DNA of 64,000 nt from Tenderia sp965602225 (GCA_965602225.1 CBFCYE010000007.1:51306-115305), one strand, 5' to 3'; counted from the first letter of the stretch, positions 17,254-26,010 are shown. Translations and numbers: made by a program. The notes: generated by a model from the sequence alone, not told the origin.

Positions 17254-18033
17254 TTAGGTTACGATGCCTTTTGATGCCAGAAATTCATCAGGAACATCTG
17301 AATTTTTTCTGCCTACAATTGCGAAATAATACAGTGGCTCACCTTCAATGGATAACCTGTGTCGATATCGTTCGATATAATAAACATCAATGTATCTCGA
17401 AAATATCAATTCCCGGATCATCGTTGAAAATCCTGATTCATCGGTAATATCAAAAAAAGTTTCCTTGATATTGAACGCTACCCACCCCTCGCTTTTAATT
17501 GTATTAAACGCTTCGGTAAATGCCCTTACAGGAATGTCACCGAAACCGAGTGCGGCAACCGTTACCATGCAATCACATTGCCATGAGACTATTTCATCTC
17601 TTTTCTCAGTATCTAGCTTGGTGAAATCTTCAACGTAATACGCATCATATACGCCCGGTCTATCTCTAATTGCTGCATCATAGGCTTCGGGGATAATGTC
17701 TACACCGATTAAGCGAGAAACACCGTGTTTCTTTAGCTCCTCGCCCATCATGCCATTGCCCGCACCTAGATCTAATACTCTAAGCTCAGAAAAATTATCT
17801 TGGGACTGTTTTACCGCTGACTCAAGTATTTCGGTTACTTTAGTTGGTGATGTGCATTTAAGGCGGTCATAAAAAATTTGTTCGTACAGGCCTGGCACCT
17901 GATAAATTTCATCGTAATCGTGAAACCTTATTTTCCTATTGCCGCCCGATCCTTGAAGATAAAAATAGGCTTCATCCTGATTTAAATTGGTTAGTTCATC
18001 CTTTGGAAATTGTATTCGATGTCTTTTCTGCAT
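17254..18033 (-). CDS. Class I SAM-dependent methyltransferase
   Basis: The 259-aa protein has a Rossmann methyltransferase core. Motif I is VLDLGAGNGMMGEEL and motif II LIGVDIIPEAYDAA. A following DFTKLDTEKRDE segment and a CDCMVTVAALGFGDIP motif IV region complete the core. There is no signal peptide. The substrate cannot be told from sequence; a small molecule is as likely as a macromolecule. It stands alone, convergent with the DUF1853 gene, and its codon use (many AT-ending codons) looks a little more AT-rich than its neighbours, which may mean transfer. A hairpin with a T-run follows its stop. Confidence 0.85.
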   Translation of the reverse strand: MQKRHRIQFPKDELTNLNQDEAYFYLQGSGGNRKIRFHDYDEIYQVPGLYEQIFYDRLKCTSPTKVTEILESAVKQSQDNFSELRVLDLGAGNGMMGEELKKHGVSRLIGVDIIPEAYDAAIRDRPGVYDAYYVEDFTKLDTEKRDEIVSWQCDCMVTVAALGFGDIPVRAFTEAFNTIKSEGWVAFNIKETFFDITDESGFSTMIRELIFSRYIDVYYIERYRHRLSIEGEPLYYFAIVGRKNSDVPDEFLASKGIVT

Positions 18034-18660
18034 TGTTTTCTCAATTTAGATCTTATATTTAAAGGCCTAACAGGCATTTACAGAACCATATGGTACGTGT
18101 AGGGCGAACGAGAAAGTATTGATCTGCTCTCTTAGGGTAACAATATATACTGGCTACTTACAGTGACAAACTCATAATAGCGTCATCTGGCGCACAGAAA
18201 AAGTTGGTTTGCACCTTGAATGTCTCCTTAGGGCGCATAACGATCAACTTATGCTTTCGTGGACAGCGGCTATAAAGAAATCATGCTAGGCATAGTTTTC
18301 AGTTTTTCTAGTATTGCCAACTCAACTTAGGTTCGTCCTGGTGCTTAGCGCAGTTCTTCCAGTTCAGTACTGTAAGTTTCGAGGTCAAGGCGTGATTGCT
18401 TGAACTCCTGCCAACGTTGGTTCTCTTTTTTAGTTGGTGTTTATAGTCAGTTGTAGGCTTACATGTGAAACAGAATTTCCGGCAGGCGAAGATTGTTAAG
18501 GGGGGGGTAACCAACTAGTTCTTCATGTGGCATGGTGTGGATGTGCCTCATGCGTGCTTTGTTATTAGCATTAAAAAATTTACCGCCATAGAGCATTTGA
18601 TCTGGGGCGGTTCATTTTTGTGGCTAACAACTTTTTAAATAACTTATTTTTTAGCCATTA
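18034..18660. other. Intergenic region with sbcB remnant
   Basis: This 627-bp space contains a decayed copy of the sbcB 3' end (about 18268-18620). The upstream part (18034-18267) carries the promoter side of the methyltransferase gene and nothing I recognise. Confidence 0.7.
18268..18620 (-). pseudogene. Decayed fragment of exonuclease I (sbcB) 3' end
   Basis: This stretch aligns by eye with 20498-20850, the last ~115 codons of intact sbcB plus its stop. Shared blocks include GCGCAGTTCTTCCAG, ATTTCCGG, GGTAACC, ACTAGTTCTTCA, GGCATGGT and CCGCCATAGAGCAT. There are small insertions and deletions (around 18450-18500) and many substitutions, so the reading frame is broken; a short in-frame ORF here (18308-18514) is an artefact. 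The homology ends around 18620, so only the C-terminal part survives. The pseudouridine synthase gene lies between it and the intact copy. Confidence 0.85.
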
Positions 18661-20310
18661 TCAAAATGGCGCGGCCACTTCAAATTCCATGCGCTCACGA
18701 GTCACTGGGTGAGTAAAGCACAAACGCTGTGCATGTAGCATTAATCGTTCACCGGCCAAACCATAAAGTTCATCACCCACTATTGCTGCATTCAGTCCGT
18801 CACGGTGTGAAGCATGAACACGCAGTTGATGTGTGCGTCCGGTCAGCGGATAAAAATACACACGGGTAGTGTCACCCTCATGGGTAATCACCTGCCATTG
18901 GGTTTTTGCTGGCTTGCCATGTTCATAACATACCAGCTGCCTGGGGCGGTCATACAAATCGACACGCAAGGGCAGATTGATTTCCCCCTCATTTTGTTCA
19001 GGTGGCAATAGTTTCGTTAACAATGCCTCATAACGTTTTTCTACGCTGCGCTGGATAAATTGTTTTTGCAGAAATTTATTAGTACGCAGATTTTTCGCTA
19101 CCAATAATAAACCCGAGGTCGACATGTCGAGACGATGCACCATTTTCAGTTCAGGGCATTCTGGATAACATTGCGATAGGCGTTGAAAAACGGAATCCTT
19201 AATAATCTTGCCTGGCACCGACATCAAACCAGCGGGTTTATTTACCACCAGTATAAAATCATCTTCATAGACAATCTGTGGTTCGCTGGCATCAATGTCC
19301 TGGCCAAAGTTCGGCTCGGCTTCAACGGCCAAACCGCGCAACATGAATGGCAGGATGGGGCGGCACTTACCACGACAGGCTGGATAAAACTGGGCGTGAT
19401 GTCTAATACCCGCAGCGGGCGAAGAGCCCCACCAAAATTCAGCCAAGGCCAAGGGTGTTAGTTGATGTTGATGGGCGTAGTGTATTAATTTGGGGCCGGC
19501 GCAATCACCAGCTCCGCCTGGAGGTAAACCATCAACATAAAAATCAGAAATGGCTTGTTGCTCATTCAATGCATTATCTAATACATAGGCGGCAAAGACT
19601 TTTTTATGCAGCTTGCGCGATTTTTCTGTGCGTGTTTGTTTTATTTTGGTGATCTGTTGTTCAAACACGTCTAACTGTTGTTGTAGCAACTGTAGTTTTT
19701 CTTCCCACTCAATGGCGGTGTTTTTTGCTTCGCGCTTATCGTGTTGGCTGGCTAAGGCCAAGGCCTGCATTTGTCGCTGTTGTTCGTTGTCATCCAGCAG
19801 CTCCAGCGCGAGACGCTGCTGTTTTCGTTCAGCCTTGGCAGCCTTGTGCCGTTGCTTTAGTTCGGCCAGGGCCTGATCACGTTGTTGCTGTATTCGGGGG
19901 ATTGTTTGCAATAGCTCTAAGCGCTGCGGTGCATCTTCTAGCGCCTCTAATTGCAGCGCCATGAGGGCCAATTCATTTTTACCGGCAGGTAAAAAGGCAT
20001 CGTGTTCTGCCTGATCAAATATCGGCGGCACAAAACCAGGTAACTGCCACAGGCCGCTCATCATGCCGGAAAAGGCGGAGAGAAATCCTATGCGCCCATC
20101 CCTATCACGCACTACCAACACACCAAACATTTTTCCTGCATCCGGCGCAAAGAAATCACGCGGCCAGTTTTTTTCTGTAGCCAAACGTTGCTGCAGTATT
20201 TCGCAGGCCTGCTTTGCCAGGGGGTGCGGCACATCGAAAAAAGGGCTGGGCATTACGCCAGGAATGTCAGTGGCGGCTGGAGCAATGGGGAAATAGGTAA
20301 TGTTGTTCAT
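18661..20310 (-). CDS. RluA-family pseudouridine synthase with long N-terminal extension
   Basis: The 549-aa protein has a C-terminal RluA-type catalytic domain (about 340-549) with the active-site Asp in HRLDMSTSGLLLVAK and the RTHQLRVH motif. Residues 1-120 hold a segment with FGVLVVRDRDGRIGFLSAFSG and GFVPPIFD; residues 125-235 are a strongly charged Gln/Lys/Arg/Glu-rich coiled coil. A linker follows (AGDCAGPKLIHYAH...LAEFWWG). This long architecture is known in some gammaproteobacterial pseudouridine synthases. It modifies U to pseudouridine in RNA; the target (rRNA or tRNA) cannot be assigned. Confidence 0.9.
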   Translation of the reverse strand: MNNITYFPIAPAATDIPGVMPSPFFDVPHPLAKQACEILQQRLATEKNWPRDFFAPDAGKMFGVLVVRDRDGRIGFLSAFSGMMSGLWQLPGFVPPIFDQAEHDAFLPAGKNELALMALQLEALEDAPQRLELLQTIPRIQQQRDQALAELKQRHKAAKAERKQQRLALELLDDNEQQRQMQALALASQHDKREAKNTAIEWEEKLQLLQQQLDVFEQQITKIKQTRTEKSRKLHKKVFAAYVLDNALNEQQAISDFYVDGLPPGGAGDCAGPKLIHYAHQHQLTPLALAEFWWGSSPAAGIRHHAQFYPACRGKCRPILPFMLRGLAVEAEPNFGQDIDASEPQIVYEDDFILVVNKPAGLMSVPGKIIKDSVFQRLSQCYPECPELKMVHRLDMSTSGLLLVAKNLRTNKFLQKQFIQRSVEKRYEALLTKLLPPEQNEGEINLPLRVDLYDRPRQLVCYEHGKPAKTQWQVITHEGDTTRVYFYPLTGRTHQLRVHASHRDGLNAAIVGDELYGLAGERLMLHAQRLCFTHPVTRERMEFEVAAPF

Positions 20311-20412
20311 AAATGGTGGGGTTCGCTGGATAACGGTTGCTTGCGATGGCTGGGCTGGGCGGCTGCAAGGCGGCGATTAGAGCCAATTACAATGCAATTA
20401 TACGTCTGGTTG

Positions 20413-20491
20413 CCACGCTCTTCCGTGGGAACCCATACTTGGCATTAGGCCTTGCCTACCGTATGCGTTCCCACGCGGGAGCGTGGGAACG
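20413..20491. repeat. REP-like inverted repeat (CGTTCCCACGC type)
   Basis: CGTTCCCACGC (20466-20476) and GCGTGGGAACG (20481-20491) form an 11-bp stem with a 4-base loop. A degenerate partner, CCACG..CGTGGGAAC, is at 20413-20432. The two are inverted relative to each other over 14 bp (GTGGGAACCCATAC/GTATGCGTTCCCAC, one mismatch), giving a larger fold. It lies just downstream of sbcB and may also stop its transcript. Confidence 0.85.
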
Positions 20492-20500
20492 AGAATGAGG

Positions 20501-21910
20501 CTATACAGCGATCTGTTCGGCATAGATTTTCAGTTCGTCCAGTATTGCCTGCTCAGCGGCGGTTCGTTCCGGTGCCTGGCGCAGTTCTTCCAGCTCTGTA
20601 CGATAGCTATCGACATCGATGCGGGCCGTTTTAAATTCCTGCCAGCGCTGTTTTTCTTCTTCGGTTAGTGTTTCTGGCCAGTTGCGGGCGCGCATGCGGA
20701 ACATCATTTCCGGTAGACGAGGGTCGTTAAAGGGTGGTTGGTAACCGACTAGTTCTTCAGGTGGCATGGTATGGATGTGACTCATGCGTTCTTTGTCATC
20801 GTCGTTGAAGAATGCGCCGCCATAGAGCATCTGATCCGGGTCGGTGCGTTTTTCAAATTTTGTTTCAGAAAAGACCTTTTGAATCTTTTTAGCCAGCCCT
20901 GGTTGGTTCTTGATGGCATCGAGGTTGGTGCGGCAGACATTCATGTCGATGTTGTATTTTTTGGCCGCTTTGCCATCCAGTGTCATGAAGGGTGCAATGA
21001 TTGGGCACTTGTTGACGTGCACAGTCTTGAGCGGGATACGATCGACGCCTTCTGGCAGTTCTGCGTTGGGCGTGAAGATGCGCTCAAAGATCTTGGCCGG
21101 GCTGAGGTTGATCAAATCTTTTGGGTCAACGCTGAGGTCATAGACGATGATGCCGTTCTTGTTGGTCGGGTGTTGGGCTATCGGTACGACCACCGCCATG
21201 TTGCCCTGTTCCATTGGGTACATGCCGGAGACGTGTAGGACTGGTTTTTGTTCACGCAGGTTTAGCAGTTTGAAGAGTTTGTTTTTGCTGCGATTGTTCA
21301 AAGCGAAATCAAACAGTTTGGGTTGTTTTTCTTTGACCAACTTGGCCATGGCGATGGTGGCGTAGACATCCGAGAGGGCGTCATGGGCCGACTCATGGGC
21401 GATGCCGTTGGCCACAGTCAGGTCTTCCAGGCGGACGCTGGGGCGACCTTCGGCGTTGATCGGCCATTCGATGCCTTCTGGCCGCAGGCTGCGGGTCATA
21501 CGTACCACGTCGAGCAGATCCCAACGGGTACAGCCGTTTTGCCATTCGCGGGCATAGGCATCAAACAGGTTGCGGTATAAGACGTGGCGGGTGAACTCAT
21601 CATCAAAACGCAGATTGTTATAACCTAGTACGCAGGTATTGGGCTGCGAAAATTCTTTGTTGATACGCTGAATAAAGTCGGCCTCAGGCAGGCCGTCGGC
21701 CAAGGCCTTTTGCGGTGTGATGCCGGTAATCAGACATGAGATCGGGTTGGGCAGAAAATCATCGGCCGGTTTGCAATACAGCATCAGCGGCTCGCCGACG
21801 ATGTTCAGATCCATATCGGTACGGACGCCAGCAAACTGGCTGAGGCGATCTTTCATGGGGTTGAGGCCAAAGGACTCGTAGTCGTACCAGTAGAAGGTGG
21901 CTTCGCTCAT
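20501..21910 (-). CDS. sbcB: Exodeoxyribonuclease I
   Basis: The 469-aa enzyme degrades single-stranded DNA 3' to 5' and acts in recombination and mismatch repair. The DEDDh exonuclease core is visible. Acidic residues D10 and E12 are in FYWYDYESFGLNP, followed by VLGYNNLRFDDEF and the HESAHDALSDVYATIAMAKL motif with catalytic His/Asp. The SH3-like and C-terminal helical regions follow. The length fits ExoI (about 470 aa). A REP-like repeat begins just after the stop, and a broken copy of its 3' end is 1.9 kb downstream. Confidence 0.97.
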   Translation of the reverse strand: MSEATFYWYDYESFGLNPMKDRLSQFAGVRTDMDLNIVGEPLMLYCKPADDFLPNPISCLITGITPQKALADGLPEADFIQRINKEFSQPNTCVLGYNNLRFDDEFTRHVLYRNLFDAYAREWQNGCTRWDLLDVVRMTRSLRPEGIEWPINAEGRPSVRLEDLTVANGIAHESAHDALSDVYATIAMAKLVKEKQPKLFDFALNNRSKNKLFKLLNLREQKPVLHVSGMYPMEQGNMAVVVPIAQHPTNKNGIIVYDLSVDPKDLINLSPAKIFERIFTPNAELPEGVDRIPLKTVHVNKCPIIAPFMTLDGKAAKKYNIDMNVCRTNLDAIKNQPGLAKKIQKVFSETKFEKRTDPDQMLYGGAFFNDDDKERMSHIHTMPPEELVGYQPPFNDPRLPEMMFRMRARNWPETLTEEEKQRWQEFKTARIDVDSYRTELEELRQAPERTAAEQAILDELKIYAEQIAV

Positions 21911-22112
21911 GATGGGTTCTTGTTTGGGTTGTTAGCTGGCCTCGAACTTTAGCATATTTGTTGGGCTGGATTGTTTATGGTGACAGGTGATTGCAGCAGA
22001 GTAAAAAACCTTACTGGATAGGATCAAGGTGTCGAGGAAAATTGGCAGCGTGATATTGGGTGTTGCTGGGGCATGAGGCAATGAGTGGCCGGGTGTTGGC
22101 AATGGAGGTAAA

Positions 22113-22136
22113 ATGATCTTATGGCTGAGCAAATAG
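22113..22136 (+). promoter_or_regulatory. Seven-codon leader ORF overlapping the radical SAM start
   Basis: GGAGG (22104-22108) is at the ideal distance from an ATG at 22113 that encodes MILWLSK and a stop. The ATG of the radical SAM gene (22121) lies inside this mini-ORF in another frame. It could couple or limit translation of the gene. It may be chance. Confidence 0.4.
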
Positions 22137-22756
22137 AAACCAATAAATTGTCCGACGAGGTAATTGCCTATGAGCTGCACGGCAATTGTTATCTCAATAT
22201 CACCGACCACTGCACACTGCGTTGCGCCTTTTGTCCCAAGTTCAACAAGACGTTTGAAGTACAGGGCTATGATCTGCGCTTGAAATTTGAACCATCGGTA
22301 GATGAGATCCTGGCGGCGGTGGGTGATCCGAGTCGCTATAAAGAGATTGTCTTCTGTGGTCTGGGTGAGCCGACCTTGCGACTGGATGTGTTGCTGCAGG
22401 TAGCAAGACAATTAAAGCAGCAGGGGGCGAAGATTCGTCTTAACAGTGATGGTCTGGCGAGCCTGGTGCACGGTCGTGACGTAGCGCCAGAGTTGGCCGG
22501 TCTGGTAGATGCCTTGTCTATCTCTATGAATGCCCAGAACGAAGCGGTTTATAACCGCCATTGTCGACCCAAAAAAGAATACCCCGGTGCCTATCAGGCG
22601 ATGCTGGAATTTGCCAGCAAGGCCAAGGCATTTGTTCCATCCGTCACCCTGACGGCGATTGATGGGCTGGACGGGGTGGATGTTGAGGCCTGTGGCAAGA
22701 TTGCCTCTGAGTTGGGTGTGCAGTTTCGAGGCCGTAAACTGGATGTGGTGGGTTAA
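22121..22756 (+). CDS. Small radical SAM protein (TatD-associated type)
   Basis: The 211-aa protein carries the [4Fe-4S] signature C31-x3-C35-x2-C38 (CTLRCAFC) and downstream radical SAM motifs: VFCGLGEPTLRLD, KIRLNSDGLA and DALSISMNAQN. It is shorter than a full TIM barrel and resembles the radical SAM proteins linked to TatD nucleases (TIGR04038). No tatD gene is in the window. The substrate is unknown. The start is fixed by an in-frame stop just upstream. The SD-to-ATG distance is long (12 bp) because a mini-ORF intervenes. Confidence 0.85.
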   Translation: MAEQIETNKLSDEVIAYELHGNCYLNITDHCTLRCAFCPKFNKTFEVQGYDLRLKFEPSVDEILAAVGDPSRYKEIVFCGLGEPTLRLDVLLQVARQLKQQGAKIRLNSDGLASLVHGRDVAPELAGLVDALSISMNAQNEAVYNRHCRPKKEYPGAYQAMLEFASKAKAFVPSVTLTAIDGLDGVDVEACGKIASELGVQFRGRKLDVVG

Positions 22757-22787
22757 TGAAACACCCAACCATTGTTGGAGTATTAAT

Positions 22788-23480
22788 GTGAATACCGAAC
22801 TTGCAAAATTCCTTGCTGCCGATGAGCGGCCTGAGGAGGCGATGATTTATCCCGAGTTATACGGCTTTTTGTTCGCCGTTTGTAGTGCTCCGGAGATGAC
22901 CACGCCTTCAGACTGGCTGCCGCTGGTCTTCAATGGTGAAGAGGCGGGATACGCCGATGAGGCTGAGGCCGAAATGGTGATGGCCGGTATTATGGATGTC
23001 TATAACGAAGTAAATAAAGGTGTTATTTCTACAGAACCGCTTCTGCCCGCGTGGCTGGAAATGTTAAGTCCACCCATGGAAAACTTTGGTGATGAAGCAC
23101 CGTTGGCTTATTGGTCACGTGGTTTTCTGGTCGGTCATGACTGGTTGAGTGAGGTGTGGGATCACTATGTCTTGGATGATATGGAGTCTGAGCTGGCTGC
23201 TTGTTTGATGGCGCTGACACTGTTTTCAAGTAAAGAGTTGGCTGAGGCCTATGCCAGTGAAGGGCGTGATGAACCGCTGCCGCTTGAACGCCTGGCGGAG
23301 ATGACGGTGGATGGTCTGGATATGGCGATGGCGTCTTATGCCCAAATGGGTCGTTCTATCTATCTGGCTTTGCAAAAGCAGGATCAGACACCGATTGAAC
23401 GCGAGGGTGACAAGGTTGGCCGGAATGATGCTTGTCCTTGCGGCAGTGGCAAGAAGTTTAAACGTTGTTGTATGAATTGA
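22788..23480 (+). CDS. UPF0149 (YecA-like) protein with SEC-C motif
   Basis: The GTG at 22788 is chosen because TTGGAG precedes it and longer in-frame starts would overlap the radical SAM gene. The 230-aa protein has an all-helical UPF0149 domain (ELAKFLAADERPEEAMIYPELYGFLFAV, YWSRGFLVGHDWL). It ends in a SEC-C zinc motif, GRNDACPCGSGKKFKRCC. SEC-C tails occur in SecA and in YecA-type proteins that can associate with ribosomes or SecB. The role here is inferred only from these. It sits 31 bp after the radical SAM gene and may share its transcript; a terminator follows. Confidence 0.88.
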   Translation: MNTELAKFLAADERPEEAMIYPELYGFLFAVCSAPEMTTPSDWLPLVFNGEEAGYADEAEAEMVMAGIMDVYNEVNKGVISTEPLLPAWLEMLSPPMENFGDEAPLAYWSRGFLVGHDWLSEVWDHYVLDDMESELAACLMALTLFSSKELAEAYASEGRDEPLPLERLAEMTVDGLDMAMASYAQMGRSIYLALQKQDQTPIEREGDKVGRNDACPCGSGKKFKRCCMN

Positions 23481-23497
23481 TTTTGTTGGGCTAAAAA

Positions 23498-23522
23498 ATA
23501 AAGCCACCTGACGGTGGCTTTA
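23498..23522. terminator. Bidirectional terminator between the YecA-like gene and metF
   Basis: AAAGCCACC and GGTGGCTTT are perfect 9-bp arms with a TGAC loop, flanked by an A-run on the left and TT on the right. The genes on both sides converge here. Confidence 0.85.
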
Positions 23523-23525
23523 ACA

Positions 23526-24374
23526 TTAAGCGCTTTCCAGTCCCAGATTGTTCCAAAGTGTTTTGGTCGGTCCAGTCTGGTTCATGGTGTAGAAATGCAG
23601 TCCTGGTGCGCCGTTATCCAGCAGGTTGTTGCACAGTTCTGTTACCACCTCTTCACCAAAGGCGACGATAGACTCCTTGTCGTCAGCATAGCCTTCCAGG
23701 CGTTTGGCTATCCAGCGCGGAATTTCAGCGCCGCACATGTCGGAGAATCGTTTTAGATTACTGTAGTTGGTGATGGGCATGATGCCGGGAATGATGGGTA
23801 TCTCAACGCCGAGTTTTCTGCAGTCATCGACGAAACGATAATAGGCATCGGGGTTGTAGAAATACTGGGTGATGGCGGCGTTGGCGCCAGCCTTGGCCTT
23901 GCGGGCAAAGTTTTCCAGGTCTTTTTGGGCGCTGGCTGCCTGCGGATGGATCTCGGGGTAGGCGGCAACTTCGATATGAAAGTGCTCACCTGTTTCAGCG
24001 CGGATAAATTCCACCAGTTCGTTGGCGTAACGAAAATCGCCCATCTCACGCATGCCTGAGGGCATGTCGCCGCGCAGGGCAACGATGCGTTTGACGCCAA
24101 TAGCTATGTAGTTGTTTAGTAGCTCGCGGATGTTGTCACGATTGCCACCAATACAGGATAGGTGTGGGGCGGCGTTATAACCTTTGTTTTGAATTTCTTT
24201 GACGGTGTCAAAGGTGCCGTCCTGAGTACTGCCACCGGCACCGAAGGTGACGGAGAAATAGGCCGGTTTTAGTTCTGCTAATTCTGTCAGCGTAGTGCGT
24301 AGTTTTTCCGCGCCCTTGTCGGTCTTGGGTGGGAAGAATTCGCAGCTGTAGGCTTTGTATTGTGCGTTGTTCAT
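23526..24374 (-). CDS. metF: 5,10-methylenetetrahydrofolate reductase
   Basis: The 282-aa FAD enzyme reduces methylene-THF to methyl-THF, the methyl donor for methionine synthesis. It has the family N-terminus YSCEFFPPKTDKGAEKL, the VTFGAGGSTQDGTFDTV loop, LRGDMPSG, the FAD/folate region FHIEVAAYPEIHPQA and GANAAITQYFYN. The length is normal. It lies downstream of ahcY and metK on the same strand, so the methyl cycle (methyl-THF, SAM, SAH) is grouped. A palindromic repeat of 88 bp separates it from ahcY, which may limit co-transcription. Confidence 0.97.
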   Translation of the reverse strand: MNNAQYKAYSCEFFPPKTDKGAEKLRTTLTELAELKPAYFSVTFGAGGSTQDGTFDTVKEIQNKGYNAAPHLSCIGGNRDNIRELLNNYIAIGVKRIVALRGDMPSGMREMGDFRYANELVEFIRAETGEHFHIEVAAYPEIHPQAASAQKDLENFARKAKAGANAAITQYFYNPDAYYRFVDDCRKLGVEIPIIPGIMPITNYSNLKRFSDMCGAEIPRWIAKRLEGYADDKESIVAFGEEVVTELCNNLLDNGAPGLHFYTMNQTGPTKTLWNNLGLESA

Positions 24375-24396
24375 GTTCGGTATTCCTTTGTTAATT

Positions 24397-24484
24397 CCCT
24401 CCCCCTTTAAAGGGGGAGGGCTAGGGAGGGGGTTAAATCTTAGGGTTTACCCCCATCCTAACCTTCCCCCTAACAGGGGGAAGG
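24397..24484. repeat. 88-bp nested palindromic repeat between ahcY and metF
   Basis: Two hairpins, CCCTCCCCCT-ttaa-AGGGGGAGGG (24397-24420) and CCTTCCCCCT-aac-AGGGGGAAGG (24462-24484), flank an inner imperfect inverted repeat (TAGGGAGGGGG/CCCCCATCCTA). The whole unit is an imperfect palindrome of the intergenic type found dispersed in several gammaproteobacteria. Confidence 0.85.
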
Positions 24485-24497
24485 AACTTGTTGTGGA

Positions 24498-25904
24498 TTA
24501 ATACCGATAATGATTAGGCTTGTAAGGGCCTTCTACTGGAACACCGATGTAGTCGGCCTGTTCTTTGCTCAGAGTGCTCAGCTTTACGCCGATCTTTTCC
24601 AAGTGCAAACGAGCCACTTCTTCATCCAAATGTTTCGGCAGGATGTGAACGTCGATCTCATACTGGTCACGTCTAACGTAAAACTCGATCTGAGCCAACA
24701 CTTGGTTGGTGAAAGAGTTGGACATAACGAAGCTTGGGTGGCCTGTGCCGCAACCCAGGTTTACCAGACGACCTTCAGCCAGCATGATGATGCGGTTGCC
24801 GCTAGGCAGGATGATGTGATCAACCTGTGGTTTGATGTTTTCCCACTGGTATTTACGCATGCCATTGATGTCGATCTCGTTATCAAAGTGACCGATGTTG
24901 CAAACGATAGCCTGGTTTCTCATCTGCACCATGTGGTCATGGGTGATGATGTCTTTGTTGCCGGTGGTGGTAACAAAGATGTCGCCGATAGAGGCGGCTT
25001 CATCCATAGTGATAACGCGAAAACCTTCCATTGCCGCTTGTAGGGCGCAGATAGGATCGATTTCGGTAACCATTACGGTTGCGCCCAGGCCTTTCAAAGA
25101 TTGGGCAGAACCTTTACCTACATCGCCATAACCCGCGACGATGGCAACTTTGCCGGCAATCATTACGTCAGTAGCGCGCTTGATGCCATCAACCAGAGAC
25201 TCACGACAGCCGTAGAGATTGTCGAATTTTGACTTGGTGACAGAGTCATTAACATTCATGGCTGGGAACAGCAGTTCGCCAGCTTGAACCATTTCGTACA
25301 GGCGGTGAACGCCGGTAGTGGTTTCTTCGGTAACGCCCTGGATGTTGGCTGCTTGCTTGGTCCAGTATTGTGGATCTTCTTTTATAACGCGAGCCAATAC
25401 ACCCAAAATGCACTTGAACTCTTCGTTATCGGTAGTTTCTGGGCCAGGTACGACGCCAGTCTTCTCAAATTCAACACCCTTGTGAACCAGCAGGGTAGCG
25501 TCGCCGCCATCGTCCAGGATCATGTTGGCTGTTTGACCACCAGGCCATTTGAAGGCTTGCTCGGTACACCACCAGTATTCTTCCAGGCTTTCACCCTTCC
25601 AGGCGAAGACAGGAATGCCGGCGGCAGCGATGGCAGCAGCAGCGTGATCCTGGGTTGAGAAGATGTTGCATGATACCCAGCGTACTTCGGCACCCAGTGC
25701 AGTCAGGGTTTCGATCAGTACGGCGGTTTGAATGGTCATGTGCAGGCTGCCCATGACGCGAGCGCCTTTGAGCGGTTTTGATTGGCCGTATTTTTCACGC
25801 AAGGACATCAGGCCGGGCATTTCTGTCTCGGCGATGTTCATTTCTTTGCGGCCCCAATCGGCCAGTGAGATGTCGGCTATTTTATAATCGGTAAATTCAG
25901 ACAT
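24498..25904 (-). CDS. ahcY: Adenosylhomocysteinase
   Basis: The 468-aa NAD-dependent enzyme splits S-adenosylhomocysteine into adenosine and homocysteine, removing the product inhibitor of methyltransferases. It shows MSLREKYGQSKPLKGARVMG, the NAD-binding loop VAGYGDVGKGSAQSL, the NVNDSVTKSKFDNLYGCRESL substrate region and the C-terminal PVEGPYKPNHYRY. The length is typical of the bacterial form. The gene is preceded by an SAH riboswitch with its own promoter, so expression should rise when SAH builds up. GGAG at about 25911 is the ribosome site. Confidence 0.98.
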   Translation of the reverse strand: MSEFTDYKIADISLADWGRKEMNIAETEMPGLMSLREKYGQSKPLKGARVMGSLHMTIQTAVLIETLTALGAEVRWVSCNIFSTQDHAAAAIAAAGIPVFAWKGESLEEYWWCTEQAFKWPGGQTANMILDDGGDATLLVHKGVEFEKTGVVPGPETTDNEEFKCILGVLARVIKEDPQYWTKQAANIQGVTEETTTGVHRLYEMVQAGELLFPAMNVNDSVTKSKFDNLYGCRESLVDGIKRATDVMIAGKVAIVAGYGDVGKGSAQSLKGLGATVMVTEIDPICALQAAMEGFRVITMDEAASIGDIFVTTTGNKDIITHDHMVQMRNQAIVCNIGHFDNEIDINGMRKYQWENIKPQVDHIILPSGNRIIMLAEGRLVNLGCGTGHPSFVMSNSFTNQVLAQIEFYVRRDQYEIDVHILPKHLDEEVARLHLEKIGVKLSTLSKEQADYIGVPVEGPYKPNHYRY

Positions 25905-25921
25905 GTGTTGTCTCCAGAATG

Positions 25922-25996
25922 AACCGAGCGCCGTTGTTTATAAAATCTCTTCTCGAGCCTGGCAAACTTCTGTGAGTTTGTCGCAGCGCTCCTCGA
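25922..25996 (-). ncRNA. SAH riboswitch (S-adenosylhomocysteine)
   Basis: The minus-strand leader of ahcY carries the SAH aptamer. CGAGGAGCGCTGCGAC (about 25995-25980) opens it. CAAACT pairs with AGTTTG, then GCCAGGCTCG closes the first stem to CGAG. AACGGCGCTC (about 25934-25925) can form the pseudoknot with GAGCGC. These match the known consensus (GAGGAGCGCUGC, GCCAGGCUCG, AACGGCGCUC). It ends 18 bp before the ahcY start, next to the ribosome site. In this class SAH binding activates expression. Confidence 0.95.
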
Positions 25997-26010
25997 AAAG
26001 AGGGGAGCCC

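Noticed and set aside
18308..18514. Short minus-strand ORF of 68 codons
   Set aside because: It lies in the decayed sbcB fragment and reads in a broken frame, with no ribosome site.
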